Assembly: GCF_900096955.1 (NCBI RefSeq)
Contig: NZ_FMYL01000006.1
Coordinates: 124,001-188,000 of the forward strand
Direction: 5' to 3'
Source of the DNA: Acinetobacter boissieri
GTDB lineage: Bacteria; Pseudomonadota; Gammaproteobacteria; Pseudomonadales; Moraxellaceae
Length of the DNA: 64,000 nt
The translations under genes and the position numbers were made by a program. Below are positions 1 through 8,639 of this stretch, piece by piece (within the stretch, counting starts at the first letter, position 1; each line of letters begins with the position of its first letter). The notes beneath the pieces are model-generated. The model did no database searches, was not told where the DNA came from, and saw only the letters and a program-made list of their open reading frames with translations.

Positions 1-339
1 AAAACCGCACCAAGTTTACCTGACTTTGTTGATGCGGAACATTTTGCCATACATATGTTGGGTCAAGAACACCATGACTTGTCAGGGCATTTTGCAAGAC
101 CTGCAGACGACAAGTTTTTAGGCATTGCACATGTCGAACATGAAGGTATTCAGGGCATTCCTTTATTAGAAGATGCATTAGCGACCTTAGTTTGTCGTAA
201 TGTACAACAATACGAGGGTGGCGACCATTTAATCTTTATTGGTGAAATGCAACAGTATCAGCAACGTGAAGGGGCTCCTTTGGTCTTTCATGCTGGGAAA
301 TATCGAGCCGTGATAGAACATCCAGAATTGGCAATTTAA
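1..339 (+). CDS. Flavin reductase family protein, 5' end missing
   Basis: The frame is open from the first base to the stop at 337-339, so the N-terminus lies outside the window; about 112 residues are visible. The stretch around FAIHMLGQEHHDLSGHFA and the C-terminal HLIFIGEMQQYQ/PLVFHAGKY look like the FMN-binding split-barrel fold of HpaC/flavin-reductase-like proteins, which supply reduced flavin to a partner monooxygenase or act as general FMN reductases. The partner and the true start cannot be seen. A strong hairpin terminator follows directly, so this gene is a transcription unit separate from the next one. An internal ATG at 55 could be mistaken for the start but would cut the conserved domain. 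Confidence 0.7.
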   Translation, partial: KTAPSLPDFVDAEHFAIHMLGQEHHDLSGHFARPADDKFLGIAHVEHEGIQGIPLLEDALATLVCRNVQQYEGGDHLIFIGEMQQYQQREGAPLVFHAGKYRAVIEHPELAI

Positions 340-344
340 ATTTT

Positions 345-376
345 AAAAAATCACGATATTTATCGTGATTTTTTTA
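345..376 (+). terminator. Rho-independent terminator after the flavin reductase gene
   Basis: A 13-bp perfect stem (345-357 with 362-374, core ATCACGAT/ATCGTGAT) with a 4-base loop is followed by a T-run. It starts six bases after the stop codon. Confidence 0.9.
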
Positions 377-398
377 TTTTTATTGCATGGAAGTTGAT

Positions 399-458
399 TG
401 GAAGAATTGGATAGCAGTAAGGAATCAATGGATAGCATCAAACTAATAAATCTATTAA
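399..458 (+). promoter_or_regulatory. Tandem AraC/XylS-type operator and promoter for the MetA-type outer-membrane gene
   Basis: Two direct repeats of the form NGGA-N6-GGATA lie at 399-413 and 420-434, exactly 21 bp (two helical turns) apart. The second GGATAG (430-435) sits where a -35 box should be, 17 bp before a TATTAA -10-like hexamer at 453-458. This is the layout of XylS/BenR-type activator sites (TGCA-N6-GGNTA direct repeats overlapping -35). The same pair occurs before antA at 4029-4064. Which regulator binds is inference; the two AraC proteins encoded next door are the obvious candidates. Confidence 0.7.
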
Positions 459-465
459 ATATAGT

Positions 466-573
466 TTATTCAATATTTTGAATGATTTTTTGAATTTGAA
501 ACAGATGGTTTTTGTTAGATAGGACTCATCAAAATAAAAGGTTTTTCAAATTTCTTATTCAGTATTTTGAATG
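466..573 (+). repeat. Two copies of a 19-bp repeat in the leader of the outer-membrane gene
   Basis: TTATTCARTATTTTGAATG occurs at 466-484 and again at 555-573, with one base different, 89 bp apart. Each copy contains an inverted repeat ATTCA-N6-TGAAT. Both lie downstream of the likely -10 box, so within the untranslated leader if the promoter call is right. The function is unknown. Confidence 0.6.
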
Positions 574-608
574 TAAATCTAAGTCAAATTTTATTTTAGG
601 AAAAAGAT

Positions 609-1556
609 ATGAAATCAACCGTATTAAAAATATTTTTTCTAGCAGGTACATTGCCCATGGTGACATCGCAAGTAAAAGCGTATGACTTGCCCACTGTGAA
701 TTTAGGAATGACCAGTTTTTTAGATGGTGGTTTACCTGCAGGGCCGGGTTGGTATGGACAGCTTTATTTTCAAGATTATGATGCCAATAAGCTTTCAGAT
801 CAGCAAGGAAATCGACTTCCACTTCCCAAAACTGATTTACATTATCAGGTTGAAGTTGCTCAGTTAAGTTATTTATCTCAACTAAGCGTAGGAAAAAATG
901 CATCGTTTGGAATGAATGTATTATTACCCTTTGTGAGTAAAATGAATGTCAATGATGGCTTAAATCAGGCTGCATTAAAGTCATCTCAGGGGTTTTCTGA
1001 TATTTTGGTTGGTCCATTTATTCAATTTGATCCAGTGATGGGAGCCAATGGTCCAAAATTTGTGCAACGTGTAGAGTTTCAAGTGAATTTGCCTACGGGA
1101 CATTATGACCAAAGCAAAGATATTAATCCGAGTAATCATGCGGTGTCATTTAATCCATATTGGGCAGCAACATACTGGCTGACTCCGAAGTGGACAGCAT
1201 CGGTACGAATTCATTATTTATATAATTTTAAAAATAATAAACCCACATATGCTTTTGGCGATGTCGATGATTTGCAGGCCGGTCAAGCCATTCATGCCAA
1301 TTTTGCAACTGACTATGCCATTACAGAAAAATTACGCTTGGGTATAAATGGGTATTGGCTACAGCAGATTACAGATACAAAAGCAAATGGGACGGATTTA
1401 AAGGGGCGACGTGAAAGGGTTTGGGCACTTGGTCCGGGCATGATGTATAGTTTTTCACAGCAAGATCATGTTGTTGCAAATGCTTATTTTGAACAAGGCG
1501 CAAAAAATAGACCTGAAGGGAATCGACTTCAGGTGCGGTATATTCATCATTTTTAA
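609..1556 (+). CDS. MetA/SphA-family outer-membrane protein (phenol-degradation-associated transporter)
   Basis: This 315-residue protein has a Sec signal peptide (about residues 1-24, ending QVKA) and the pattern of a beta-barrel: alternating hydrophobic strands, many aromatic residues and a C-terminal ...VRYIHHF ending in Phe. Motifs such as SFLDGGLPAGPGWYGQLYF and FQVNLPTGHYD are typical of the Phenol_MetA_deg (SphA) family, whose members are encoded with aromatic catabolic genes and are thought to pass hydrophobic substrates through the outer membrane. An AGGA ribosome site lies 7 bases before the ATG. The upstream tandem repeats match those before antA, so a role in uptake of anthranilate or a related aromatic compound is a reasonable inference but not shown. 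Confidence 0.75.
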   Translation: MKSTVLKIFFLAGTLPMVTSQVKAYDLPTVNLGMTSFLDGGLPAGPGWYGQLYFQDYDANKLSDQQGNRLPLPKTDLHYQVEVAQLSYLSQLSVGKNASFGMNVLLPFVSKMNVNDGLNQAALKSSQGFSDILVGPFIQFDPVMGANGPKFVQRVEFQVNLPTGHYDQSKDINPSNHAVSFNPYWAATYWLTPKWTASVRIHYLYNFKNNKPTYAFGDVDDLQAGQAIHANFATDYAITEKLRLGINGYWLQQITDTKANGTDLKGRRERVWALGPGMMYSFSQQDHVVANAYFEQGAKNRPEGNRLQVRYIHHF

Positions 1557-1559
1557 AAA

Positions 1560-1596
1560 GATATGCATCTTTTATTTTGGATAAAAGGTGCATATC
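1560..1596. terminator. Hairpin between convergent genes
   Basis: A 16-bp stem (1560-1575 with 1581-1596, one G-T pair) lies between the outer-membrane gene and the convergent AraC gene. It is strong but lacks a clear T-run, so its role as a bidirectional terminator is probable only. Confidence 0.5.
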
Positions 1597-1623
1597 GTTG
1601 AAAGAGATAAAAATAATAAAACC

Positions 1624-2658
1624 TTAACTGAGACGTATAATTTGACCAGTTTGAGTACATTTGTGTGTGGATGAAGGTAACTCGCCATAACGCCGTTTAT
1701 ATTCTTGAGAAAAACGGCCTAAATGGGTAAAGCCCCACTTATAAGCAATATCTGTTACCGATTGATATTCACTATTGCGTAATTCTTGATGTGCTTTTTC
1801 TAATCTTAAATCTTTTAAGTAAGCCATTGGTGTTGTGCCTAAAAAATTCTTAAAGCCAGAAAACAGTGTGCGAGTACTGACACCTGCATTTTTTGCCAAG
1901 ATTTCAATATTTAATGGTTCGTGTAGATTTTCTCGAATATAGCATTCTGTACGTTTAATGAAGTGTGGTGACACCAGTTTTTCTTGATAACGGTTGATGG
2001 CATTTAATGCATCATTTTCTTGGCCATACAGTAAGGCATTAAATAAACTTGATTCAAATTGTTTTAAAGCAATGGGGTGGTGTAAGGGATGATTTTTAAC
2101 GCTTAATGCATCAATGAGTGTGGTCATCAGTTGTAAAAAATAGGAGCCTCCAAGGGTGGAAAAATCGAGTTTGGGATTAAAAATGGGCGTGTTTTCATAA
2201 TGGGGCAGATTTTGTTGAACATGGTGCAAAAAATCCGATTTGTTGATTTTAAGCATAAGTTGTGGTGCATCTTTTTTCCAACGCATTTTTAAAGGTAGGT
2301 CTGGAGAAATAATAGAGGCGACACGGGTGTAAGAAATAAATTTTTGTTTTGCATATTCAATTTCAGCATAGCCTTGGACTGGAATTTGAATCAGATAAAA
2401 ATGATCGAGGTAATCTGGTTCGATGTGAACATCTGCACCGTATTCTAAACGGCTAAGAGAGAGCAATCCTGTTTTAACATGGTGCATTGTTGCACTAAAT
2501 TCACTGTTTTTAATTTCTGTTTTCAGTAAATGGGGTTTAAGTATTTCGCCTACATTTTTACAAGTTTCTTTTAAGTCTTGGTGATTGAAAAGTAAATTAC
2601 TTGTTGAAAAAACATGACTTTTTTTTAAATACTCTGAATTGATGTCAACTGAATTCAT
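1624..2658 (-). CDS. AraC-family transcriptional regulator
   Basis: 344 residues. The N-terminal half (about 40-220) looks like the AraC_binding_2 ligand domain found in regulators of aromatic catabolism (LSRLEYGADVHIEP...). The C-terminal half (about 235-335) holds two helix-turn-helix motifs: IEILAKNAGVSTRTLFSGF and the AraC signature region DIAYKWGFTHLGRFSQEYKRRYGELPS. The architecture fits XylS/BenR/AntR-type activators of oxygenase operons. It is divergent from a second AraC gene and two genes away from antABC, and tandem XylS-like repeats precede antA and the outer-membrane gene. Assignment as the antABC activator is likely but not proven, because the neighbouring paralogue is an equal candidate. 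Confidence 0.85.
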   Translation of the reverse strand: MNSVDINSEYLKKSHVFSTSNLLFNHQDLKETCKNVGEILKPHLLKTEIKNSEFSATMHHVKTGLLSLSRLEYGADVHIEPDYLDHFYLIQIPVQGYAEIEYAKQKFISYTRVASIISPDLPLKMRWKKDAPQLMLKINKSDFLHHVQQNLPHYENTPIFNPKLDFSTLGGSYFLQLMTTLIDALSVKNHPLHHPIALKQFESSLFNALLYGQENDALNAINRYQEKLVSPHFIKRTECYIRENLHEPLNIEILAKNAGVSTRTLFSGFKNFLGTTPMAYLKDLRLEKAHQELRNSEYQSVTDIAYKWGFTHLGRFSQEYKRRYGELPSSTHKCTQTGQIIRLS

Positions 2659-2935
2659 ATAAATTACCTACTGGCTAATATTTTCTTATTTCCAACCTGA
2701 GTGCAATCTTGGTTTGAAAAAACAGGGGGAATAGAAAATAGTGAGGCTTGTGAGTTGTTATGAATGTAGTAGCAATAACTAGACCAAAAAGAATATTTTA
2801 ATTTATTTATAATGATTTATTTTTAAAATTGAATTGTTTTGCTTTTAATCATTTTAAGGTGAGACTGAGCTAACATTATGGTACAGAGATTGCATTATAT
2901 TTAGTTCAGCATATTCCCATTAGCTAGGTGCAACA

Positions 2936-3922
2936 ATGACACTCAGCCAAAATATAGAATTATCTAAATTCGCAAACGATACTGCAACGGCACAACACTG
3001 GATGTCCTCTATTTGTGGTTTACATACATTAGATACATCGCAGAAGGCATTAGATTTTCAGTATGACGGTATTCGATTACCGACTTTAAACACGACGATT
3101 GGTATGATTGAGTATGGTGCCAATGTATCTATTGATGTTGCAAATTTGAAATCTTACAGTCTGAGTCTGCCAATTTCAGGATCACAGACTTTAATGGGTC
3201 GTGGGCTAAGTACGAGTTCTTCAAATGAGCAAGCACTCATTGTTTCAAGTACAGAGTATCAAGAATTAATATTGGAAAAAGAGTGTAAAAAAATACAGGT
3301 TGTTATTCCAGAACACAGTATGAGAACAGTTTTGTCAGATATTTTAGATACTAAAATTGAAGATACCATTATTTTTGACTTTCAAATGGATATTAAAACC
3401 AGCCCTAAAAGTATGGTGTGGTGGGATAATATTCTTCATTTATTTAAAATTAGAAAGCATTATCAAGAGTTTTATTCATCACCTCGACTTTCGAGTGATT
3501 TTGAAAATATTATTATTAAAAGTCTATTATTAACGCAAGAGCATAACTATTCAGATCATATTAGGCATACAGAGCAAAAAGATATTCCAGTTTATATCAA
3601 ACGAGTGCATCAGTTTATTACCGAGCATTATTTTGAGCAGGTAACGGTTAAAGATTTAGAGCGTATTTCTGGGGTATCTAAGTCAAAGTTATACGATGAA
3701 TTTTATTATTTTTATGGTGCAAGCCCAATTTTATATTTAAAAAAATATCGTTTAAACCAAGTACATAAAGCATTACTGAATACGACATCGCATCAGCATA
3801 TTTCGATTTCAAAACTGGCTTATGATGCGGGATTTAATCATTTAAGTCGTTTTTCCAATGATTACCGTGAGGCTTTTGGTGAGTTACCACGAGAAACGCT
3901 TTATAAGAAAATAGTTGTTTAA
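2936..3922 (+). CDS. AraC-family transcriptional regulator, second copy
   Basis: 328 residues with the same layout as its divergent neighbour: an N-terminal ligand-binding half (GMIEYGANVSIDVANLKSYSL...) and a C-terminal AraC DNA-binding domain (about 230-325) with VKDLERISGVSKSKLYDEF and KLAYDAGFNHLSRFSNDYREAFGELP. The two proteins are clearly paralogous but diverged. It is read toward antA with about 200 bp between, which contain the antA operator. It may activate antABC, or the two regulators may answer to different inducers. The shared 277-bp gap between the two start codons should hold both promoters, but I see no copy of the antA-type repeats there. Confidence 0.85.
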   Translation: MTLSQNIELSKFANDTATAQHWMSSICGLHTLDTSQKALDFQYDGIRLPTLNTTIGMIEYGANVSIDVANLKSYSLSLPISGSQTLMGRGLSTSSSNEQALIVSSTEYQELILEKECKKIQVVIPEHSMRTVLSDILDTKIEDTIIFDFQMDIKTSPKSMVWWDNILHLFKIRKHYQEFYSSPRLSSDFENIIIKSLLLTQEHNYSDHIRHTEQKDIPVYIKRVHQFITEHYFEQVTVKDLERISGVSKSKLYDEFYYFYGASPILYLKKYRLNQVHKALLNTTSHQHISISKLAYDAGFNHLSRFSNDYREAFGELPRETLYKKIVV

Positions 3923-4028
3923 TGGGGTGATAGTCTACGGTATGACTATTGATATGATATTTTCTATTTTTAATGGTGTGTTTGATGAAACTCACCATTT
4001 TTTTTGTATTTGAAGATTTAAATAGGCA

Positions 4029-4065
4029 TGGAAGAATAGGATAGTTTTAGGGAAGAATAGGATAG
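4029..4065 (+). promoter_or_regulatory. Tandem AraC/XylS-type operator upstream of antA
   Basis: GGAAGAATAGGATAG occurs twice without mismatch, at 4030-4044 and 4051-4065, 21 bp apart. Written as half-sites these are TGGA-N6-GGATA and GGGA-N6-GGATA, close to the XylS/BenR consensus. The second copy ends 58 bp before the antA start. A -10 box at the expected distance is not clear. The same arrangement precedes the outer-membrane gene at 399-435. Confidence 0.75.
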
Positions 4066-4123
4066 AGCCAAAGGCTAAAAAGCGTTTCAATCTAAGTTAT
4101 TCAGGAGATTGGAGCGGAAGCGA

Positions 4124-5536
4124 ATGACCCCAAGAAATAATTTAGAATGGCAAAATTTTGTAGAAAAAAGTATCGATTTCAGACCAGATGATGGCGTGTA
4201 TCGTATAGACCGTCAGATCTTTACAACACCTGAATTGTTTGATTTAGAAATGGAGCATATTTTTGAAAAATCATGGATTTATGCTTGCCATGAAAGTGAA
4301 ATACAAAACAACCATGACTTTGTGACGGTACAAATAGGTAAACAGCCTCTTATTATATCTCGTGATGGTAAAGGCGAACTCCATGCCATGATTAATGCCT
4401 GCGAGCATCGTGGTGCGACATTAACACGTGTGGGTAAAGGCAATCAGTCGACATTTACCTGCCCATTCCATGCTTGGTGTTATAAAAGTGATGGACGTTT
4501 AGTTAAAGTAAAAGCACCGGGTGAATATTGCCACGATTTTGATAAAACCACACGTGGTTTAAAGCAAGGTCGAATCGAGAGCTATAAAGGCTTTGTATTT
4601 GTAAATTTAGATGTCACCAGTACCGATTCTTTAGAAGGGTTTTTAGGTGATGCAAAAATCTTTTTAGATATGATGGTTGCTCAGTCGCCAACAGGTGAGC
4701 TTGAAGTCTTACAAGGAAAATCTACTTATACATTTGATGGTAACTGGAAACTTCAAAATGAAAATGGTTTAGATGGCTACCATGTCAGTACCGTACATTA
4801 TAACTATGTGTCTACAGTACAACACCGTAATCAACTGAATGTTGAACAAGGTATTGCAATGGATACGTTAGATTATAGCAAACTCGGTGCAGGTGATAGT
4901 GCAACAGATGACGGTTTTTTTAGTTTTAAAAATGGCCATAGTCTTTTATTTAGTGAGATGCCAAACCCTGCAGTTCGTCCGGGCTATGCAACCGTTATGC
5001 CACGTCTAAAAGAAGAATATGGCGATGTAAAAGCTGAATGGATGATGCACCGTTTACGCAATCTTAATATCTACCCAAGTTTATTTTTTATCGATCAGAT
5101 TAGTTCCCAATTACGTATCATTCGCCCTTTGGCTTGGAATAAAACAGAAGTAACAAGCCAATGTCTTGCTGTTAAAGGTGAGTCTGCAGATGATCGCCGT
5201 AATCGTATTCGTCAGTTTGAAGATTTCTTTAATGTATCTGGTTTGGGTACGCCTGATGACTTGGTCGAATTCCGTGAGCAACAGCGAGGTTTCCAAGCAC
5301 GCTTAGAAAAATGGAGCGATATTTCTAGAGGACATCATAAGTGGATTTATGGTCAAACAAAAAATAGTGAAAATTTAGAAATTTCACCTGTAATGACTGG
5401 AAATGAATTTACACACGAAGGTTTGTATGTCAACCAACAAGGTCATTGGCAAAACAAATTATTAACCAGTTTAAAGAAAACCACGTTAAAACTCACAGAT
5501 ATCGGTCAACTTTCTGTAGAGGAGTCTGAAGCATGA
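4124..5536 (+). CDS. antA: Anthranilate 1,2-dioxygenase, large (alpha) subunit
   Basis: This is the catalytic subunit of the dioxygenase that converts anthranilate to catechol with loss of CO2 and ammonia. About 470 residues. The Rieske [2Fe-2S] motif is C93-E-H95 with C113-P-F-H116, and the mononuclear iron site is D217-G-Y-H220 with H225. The N-terminus (MTPRNNLEWQNFV) and overall sequence resemble Acinetobacter AntA rather than benzoate BenA. I chose the ATG at 4124, which has GGAG 9 bases upstream, over an in-frame TTG at 4109. The stop overlaps the antB start (ATGA), so the two subunits are translationally coupled. Control probably comes through the repeats at 4029-4065. Confidence 0.95.
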   Translation: MTPRNNLEWQNFVEKSIDFRPDDGVYRIDRQIFTTPELFDLEMEHIFEKSWIYACHESEIQNNHDFVTVQIGKQPLIISRDGKGELHAMINACEHRGATLTRVGKGNQSTFTCPFHAWCYKSDGRLVKVKAPGEYCHDFDKTTRGLKQGRIESYKGFVFVNLDVTSTDSLEGFLGDAKIFLDMMVAQSPTGELEVLQGKSTYTFDGNWKLQNENGLDGYHVSTVHYNYVSTVQHRNQLNVEQGIAMDTLDYSKLGAGDSATDDGFFSFKNGHSLLFSEMPNPAVRPGYATVMPRLKEEYGDVKAEWMMHRLRNLNIYPSLFFIDQISSQLRIIRPLAWNKTEVTSQCLAVKGESADDRRNRIRQFEDFFNVSGLGTPDDLVEFREQQRGFQARLEKWSDISRGHHKWIYGQTKNSENLEISPVMTGNEFTHEGLYVNQQGHWQNKLLTSLKKTTLKLTDIGQLSVEESEA

Positions 5537-6024
5537 ATCAGCAATTAAACCATCATGTTGCACAATTTCTTTATGAAAATGCAGATCGTTGTGATAATCG
5601 AGAGTGGGACGACTACCTACAAGATTTTGATCCACAATGTGAAATTCACCTACCGCAATGGATTGATGAATATAACTACGTAACAGACCCAAATAATGGG
5701 CTGTCGTATATGTATTACTCAGATCGTACAGGTTTAGAAGATCGTATTTTTAGACTCAGAACTGGGAAGTCTGCTGCTTCTACGCCATTGGCACGCACAG
5801 TACATAATTTGATGAATATTCGTATTGTTGAAGATGACGCTGAACAGTTGGTTGTGAAATTAAATTGGAACACATTTTATTATCGCCAAGGGCTACAGAG
5901 TAACTTCTACGGCTATGCTACATATCATTTAAATAAAGTAGACGGTAGCTATAAAATTGCTAAAAAACATATTGTTTTGCTGAATGATCGAATTGATTCA
6001 GTACTCGATTTTTACCACATATAG
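5533..6024 (+). CDS. antB: Anthranilate 1,2-dioxygenase, small (beta) subunit
   Basis: 163 residues, the usual length of ring-hydroxylating dioxygenase beta subunits (cystatin/NTF2-like fold). Typical stretches are ENADRCDNREWDDYLQDF near the N-terminus and RTVHNLMNIRIVEDD in the middle. It has no cofactor site; in this family it pairs with the alpha subunit in an (alpha-beta)3 hexamer. The ATG overlaps the antA stop, and antC follows after 9 bases with a GGAG ribosome site, so the three genes form one operon. Confidence 0.95.
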   Translation: MNQQLNHHVAQFLYENADRCDNREWDDYLQDFDPQCEIHLPQWIDEYNYVTDPNNGLSYMYYSDRTGLEDRIFRLRTGKSAASTPLARTVHNLMNIRIVEDDAEQLVVKLNWNTFYYRQGLQSNFYGYATYHLNKVDGSYKIAKKHIVLLNDRIDSVLDFYHI

Positions 6025-6033
6025 GAGTGAAAT

Positions 6034-7083
6034 ATGAGTCACTCTGTTGCCTTAAACTTTGCGGATGGTAAAACATTTTTTATTTCCATTAATGACGATG
6101 AGCTGTTACTCGATGCTGCTTTTCGTCAAGGTATTAAATTGCCTTTAGACTGTAGAGAAGGGGTTTGTGGTACATGTCAAGGGCAGTGTGAATCTGGTCG
6201 TTATGAGCAAGAATATGTAGATGAAGATGCGCTCAGCGAGTTAGATTTAGAAGAACGTAAAGTCTTGGCATGCCAGACCCGTGTTCAGTCAGATGCTTCA
6301 TTTTATTTCGATCACGATTCAAGTATCTGCGGTGCGGGCGATCCAGTTGCCATTGAAGCCATATTAACGCGGGTTGATGTGGTCTCTGAAACCACTGCGG
6401 TGATGTATTTAGATGCGAGTCACTTTAAAAATCAGCTGAAGTATTTACCCGGTCAATATGCCCGATTAAAAATACCAGGAACAGATTCATGGCGCTCTTA
6501 TTCATTTGCTAATAGTTCGAATAAAAATAATGAATTACAGTTTTTAATTCGTCTTTTACCGAATGGCGTCATGAGTAACTATTTACGAGATGACTATAAA
6601 ATTGGCGACAAAATTGAATTAGAAGCACCTCTAGGCAGTTTTTATTTACGTGAAGTTGAAAACCCATTGATTTTTGTGGCGGGTGGTACAGGCTTATCGG
6701 CATTTTTAGGGATGTTAGATGATTTAAAGTCTAAAAAAGATCAACTTCCTGCCATCAAGCTTTTTTATGGGGTAAATAAACAAGCCGATTTGTGTGAAGA
6801 AGCACGTTTAAAAGAGTATGAGCAATTTTTTAACCAATTTGAATATCACCCTGTGATTGGTCAGGCCACAGAAGGTTGGTCTGGAAAAGTTGGTTTTATT
6901 CATCAGCATTTAGATGAAATGGAGCTGAAGAAGCAACCCTTTGATATGTACTTGTGCGGTCCTCCGCCCATGATTGATGCAGTCAAAACATGGTTGAGTG
7001 AGAGTAGTGTGTCGGATTATAGAATTTACAGTGAAAAGTTTTTGCAAAGTAATACGACAAAACCAGCTTCTGCAATAGCGTGA
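6034..7083 (+). CDS. antC: Anthranilate 1,2-dioxygenase reductase (electron transfer component)
   Basis: 349 residues. It passes electrons from NADH to the AntAB oxygenase. The plant-type [2Fe-2S] ferredoxin domain is N-terminal (C40, C45, C48, C80 in DCREGVCGTCQGQCESG...LACQ). It is followed by an FAD-binding domain (RSYSFANSSN, about residue 155) and a C-terminal NAD domain (LIFVAGGTGLSAFLGML; DMYLCGPPPMID). This is the BenC/AntC order. It is third in the operon; the aldehyde dehydrogenase gene begins 70 bp downstream on the same strand without a visible terminator between. Confidence 0.95.
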   Translation: MSHSVALNFADGKTFFISINDDELLLDAAFRQGIKLPLDCREGVCGTCQGQCESGRYEQEYVDEDALSELDLEERKVLACQTRVQSDASFYFDHDSSICGAGDPVAIEAILTRVDVVSETTAVMYLDASHFKNQLKYLPGQYARLKIPGTDSWRSYSFANSSNKNNELQFLIRLLPNGVMSNYLRDDYKIGDKIELEAPLGSFYLREVENPLIFVAGGTGLSAFLGMLDDLKSKKDQLPAIKLFYGVNKQADLCEEARLKEYEQFFNQFEYHPVIGQATEGWSGKVGFIHQHLDEMELKKQPFDMYLCGPPPMIDAVKTWLSESSVSDYRIYSEKFLQSNTTKPASAIA

Positions 7084-7153
7084 GGCTGAGTGGGAAAGAG
7101 TATGTTATGTAGTCAGTCAATGCGTTTATGAGCCTAATAGAAAGGGGAAGGCG

Positions 7154-8629
7154 ATGAGTTTAAATGTTCAAAACACGTATCAAGCACATATTAATGGCAA
7201 TGATGTTGCAACAGCAGATTACTTCTTAGCAGTCAATGCAACAACAGGTGAGACACTTGCAAATGTGGCACGCTGTACAGCCAAAGAAGTCGATTTAGCA
7301 GTAGATGCTGCCGTAAAAGCACAGCTTGAATGGAAAAAAACCACTTACGAAGAGCGATCAGTTTTACTTAATCGTCTTGCAGATGTATTAGAAGAAAATT
7401 TAACGCATCTAGTGAATATTGATACCGCAGATATTGGCCGTAAATATAGCGAAATAGAAACGGACTATCATATTGCAATTTCTCAATACCGTTATTTTGC
7501 CGGTGCAATTTTAACGCATGAAGGATATGGTCGTCCGAATCCAAATGGATACTTTATTGCCAAAAGAGAACCAATTGGTGTCGTTGGGCAAATTATTCCA
7601 TGGAATGTACCTGCCATTATGGTTGCATTAAAAGTTGCGCCTGCAGTGGCTGCAGGTAATACGGTGATTCTAAAGCCCGATGAAAATGCATCACTGTCAA
7701 CATTAGAATTTGCACGTCTTGCTTCTACCGTTTTTCCTGCGGGTGTGGTTAATGTTTTACCCGGTTTTGGCGAAGAAGTGGGTTCAGCCATTACAGCACA
7801 CCCTAAAATTTCAAAGCTTGCTTTTACAGGTAGCCCCGATGTAGGGCGAATTATTGGTGCGGCAGGTGCAAAACGATTGGTTCCTGTTTCATTAGAGCTT
7901 GGTGGTAAAAGTGCCAATATTGTGTTTCCAGACATTTTAGATAAGATTGATGATGTCGTCGATAATGCTTTATTTGCGACGTTGTATTGTAATGGTCAAT
8001 CTTGCTTGGCAGGAACGCGCCTTTTTGTCCACGATGATATTTATCAGACTTTTATTGATAAATTAGTTGATGCTGCAACACGTGTCAAAGTCGGAAATCC
8101 TTTTGATCAAGAAACCAAACTCAGTGGTGTAATTAATCAAACTCAAGGCGAGCGCATTCAAAAATATATAGATATTGCAAAAGCTGAAGGTGCAAAAGTT
8201 CTCTCGGGTGGTCATCGCGTCCATGTGGAAGGCCATGAGTTTGGGTGGTTTTTTGAACCAACTATTTTTGAAGCTAAATATGATATGCGAATTGCACAAG
8301 AAGAAGTCTTTGGCCCCGTTTTAAGTGTAATACGTTGGAGCGACTATGATGAAATGATTGAGCAAGTCAACAGTACAAGCTACGGTCTTGCGGCAGGAAT
8401 TTATACCAATGATTTTGCAAAAGCATTACATACAGCAGACAAAGTAGAAGCAGGAAATATTTGGATTAACAAATATTTTAATTTAAATAGCGGTTGTCCA
8501 TTTGGCGGTGTAAAAGAAAGTGGTATTGGTCGTGAGCATTGTCATGAAACTTTAAATATGTATTCACATTTAAAAACAGTGACGTTGCAGGCGGAAGTTG
8601 ACTCTGCTTGGTTTGTACCTAAAAATTAG
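7154..8629 (+). CDS. NAD(P)-dependent aldehyde dehydrogenase, substrate unknown
   Basis: 491 residues, full length for the ALDH superfamily. The signatures are GVVGQIIPWNVPAI (cofactor entry), FTGSPDVGRIIG, the general base Glu in SLELGGKSANIV, and the catalytic Cys in YCNGQSCLAGTRLF; C-terminal QEEVFGPVLSV and PFGGVKESGIGRE are also present. It follows antC by 70 bp with its own GGGGAAGG ribosome site and is probably co-transcribed. In this position it might oxidise an aldehyde that yields anthranilate (2-aminobenzaldehyde, for example) or another aromatic aldehyde, but nothing in the sequence fixes the substrate. It does not look like the acylating or semialdehyde-lyase types. Confidence 0.85.
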   Translation: MSLNVQNTYQAHINGNDVATADYFLAVNATTGETLANVARCTAKEVDLAVDAAVKAQLEWKKTTYEERSVLLNRLADVLEENLTHLVNIDTADIGRKYSEIETDYHIAISQYRYFAGAILTHEGYGRPNPNGYFIAKREPIGVVGQIIPWNVPAIMVALKVAPAVAAGNTVILKPDENASLSTLEFARLASTVFPAGVVNVLPGFGEEVGSAITAHPKISKLAFTGSPDVGRIIGAAGAKRLVPVSLELGGKSANIVFPDILDKIDDVVDNALFATLYCNGQSCLAGTRLFVHDDIYQTFIDKLVDAATRVKVGNPFDQETKLSGVINQTQGERIQKYIDIAKAEGAKVLSGGHRVHVEGHEFGWFFEPTIFEAKYDMRIAQEEVFGPVLSVIRWSDYDEMIEQVNSTSYGLAAGIYTNDFAKALHTADKVEAGNIWINKYFNLNSGCPFGGVKESGIGREHCHETLNMYSHLKTVTLQAEVDSAWFVPKN

Positions 8630-8639
8630 TTGAATGAAT

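Noticed and set aside
559..903. Antisense frame over the start of the porin gene
   Set aside because: Shadow of a well supported signal-peptide gene on the other strand.
4109..4119. TTGGAGCGGAA, an 11-bp match to the 3' end region of the tRNA-Gly genes (16322-16332), as a possible attachment site
   Set aside because: Only 11 bp, it overlaps the antA ribosome site, and there is no integrase in between; chance is the simpler explanation.
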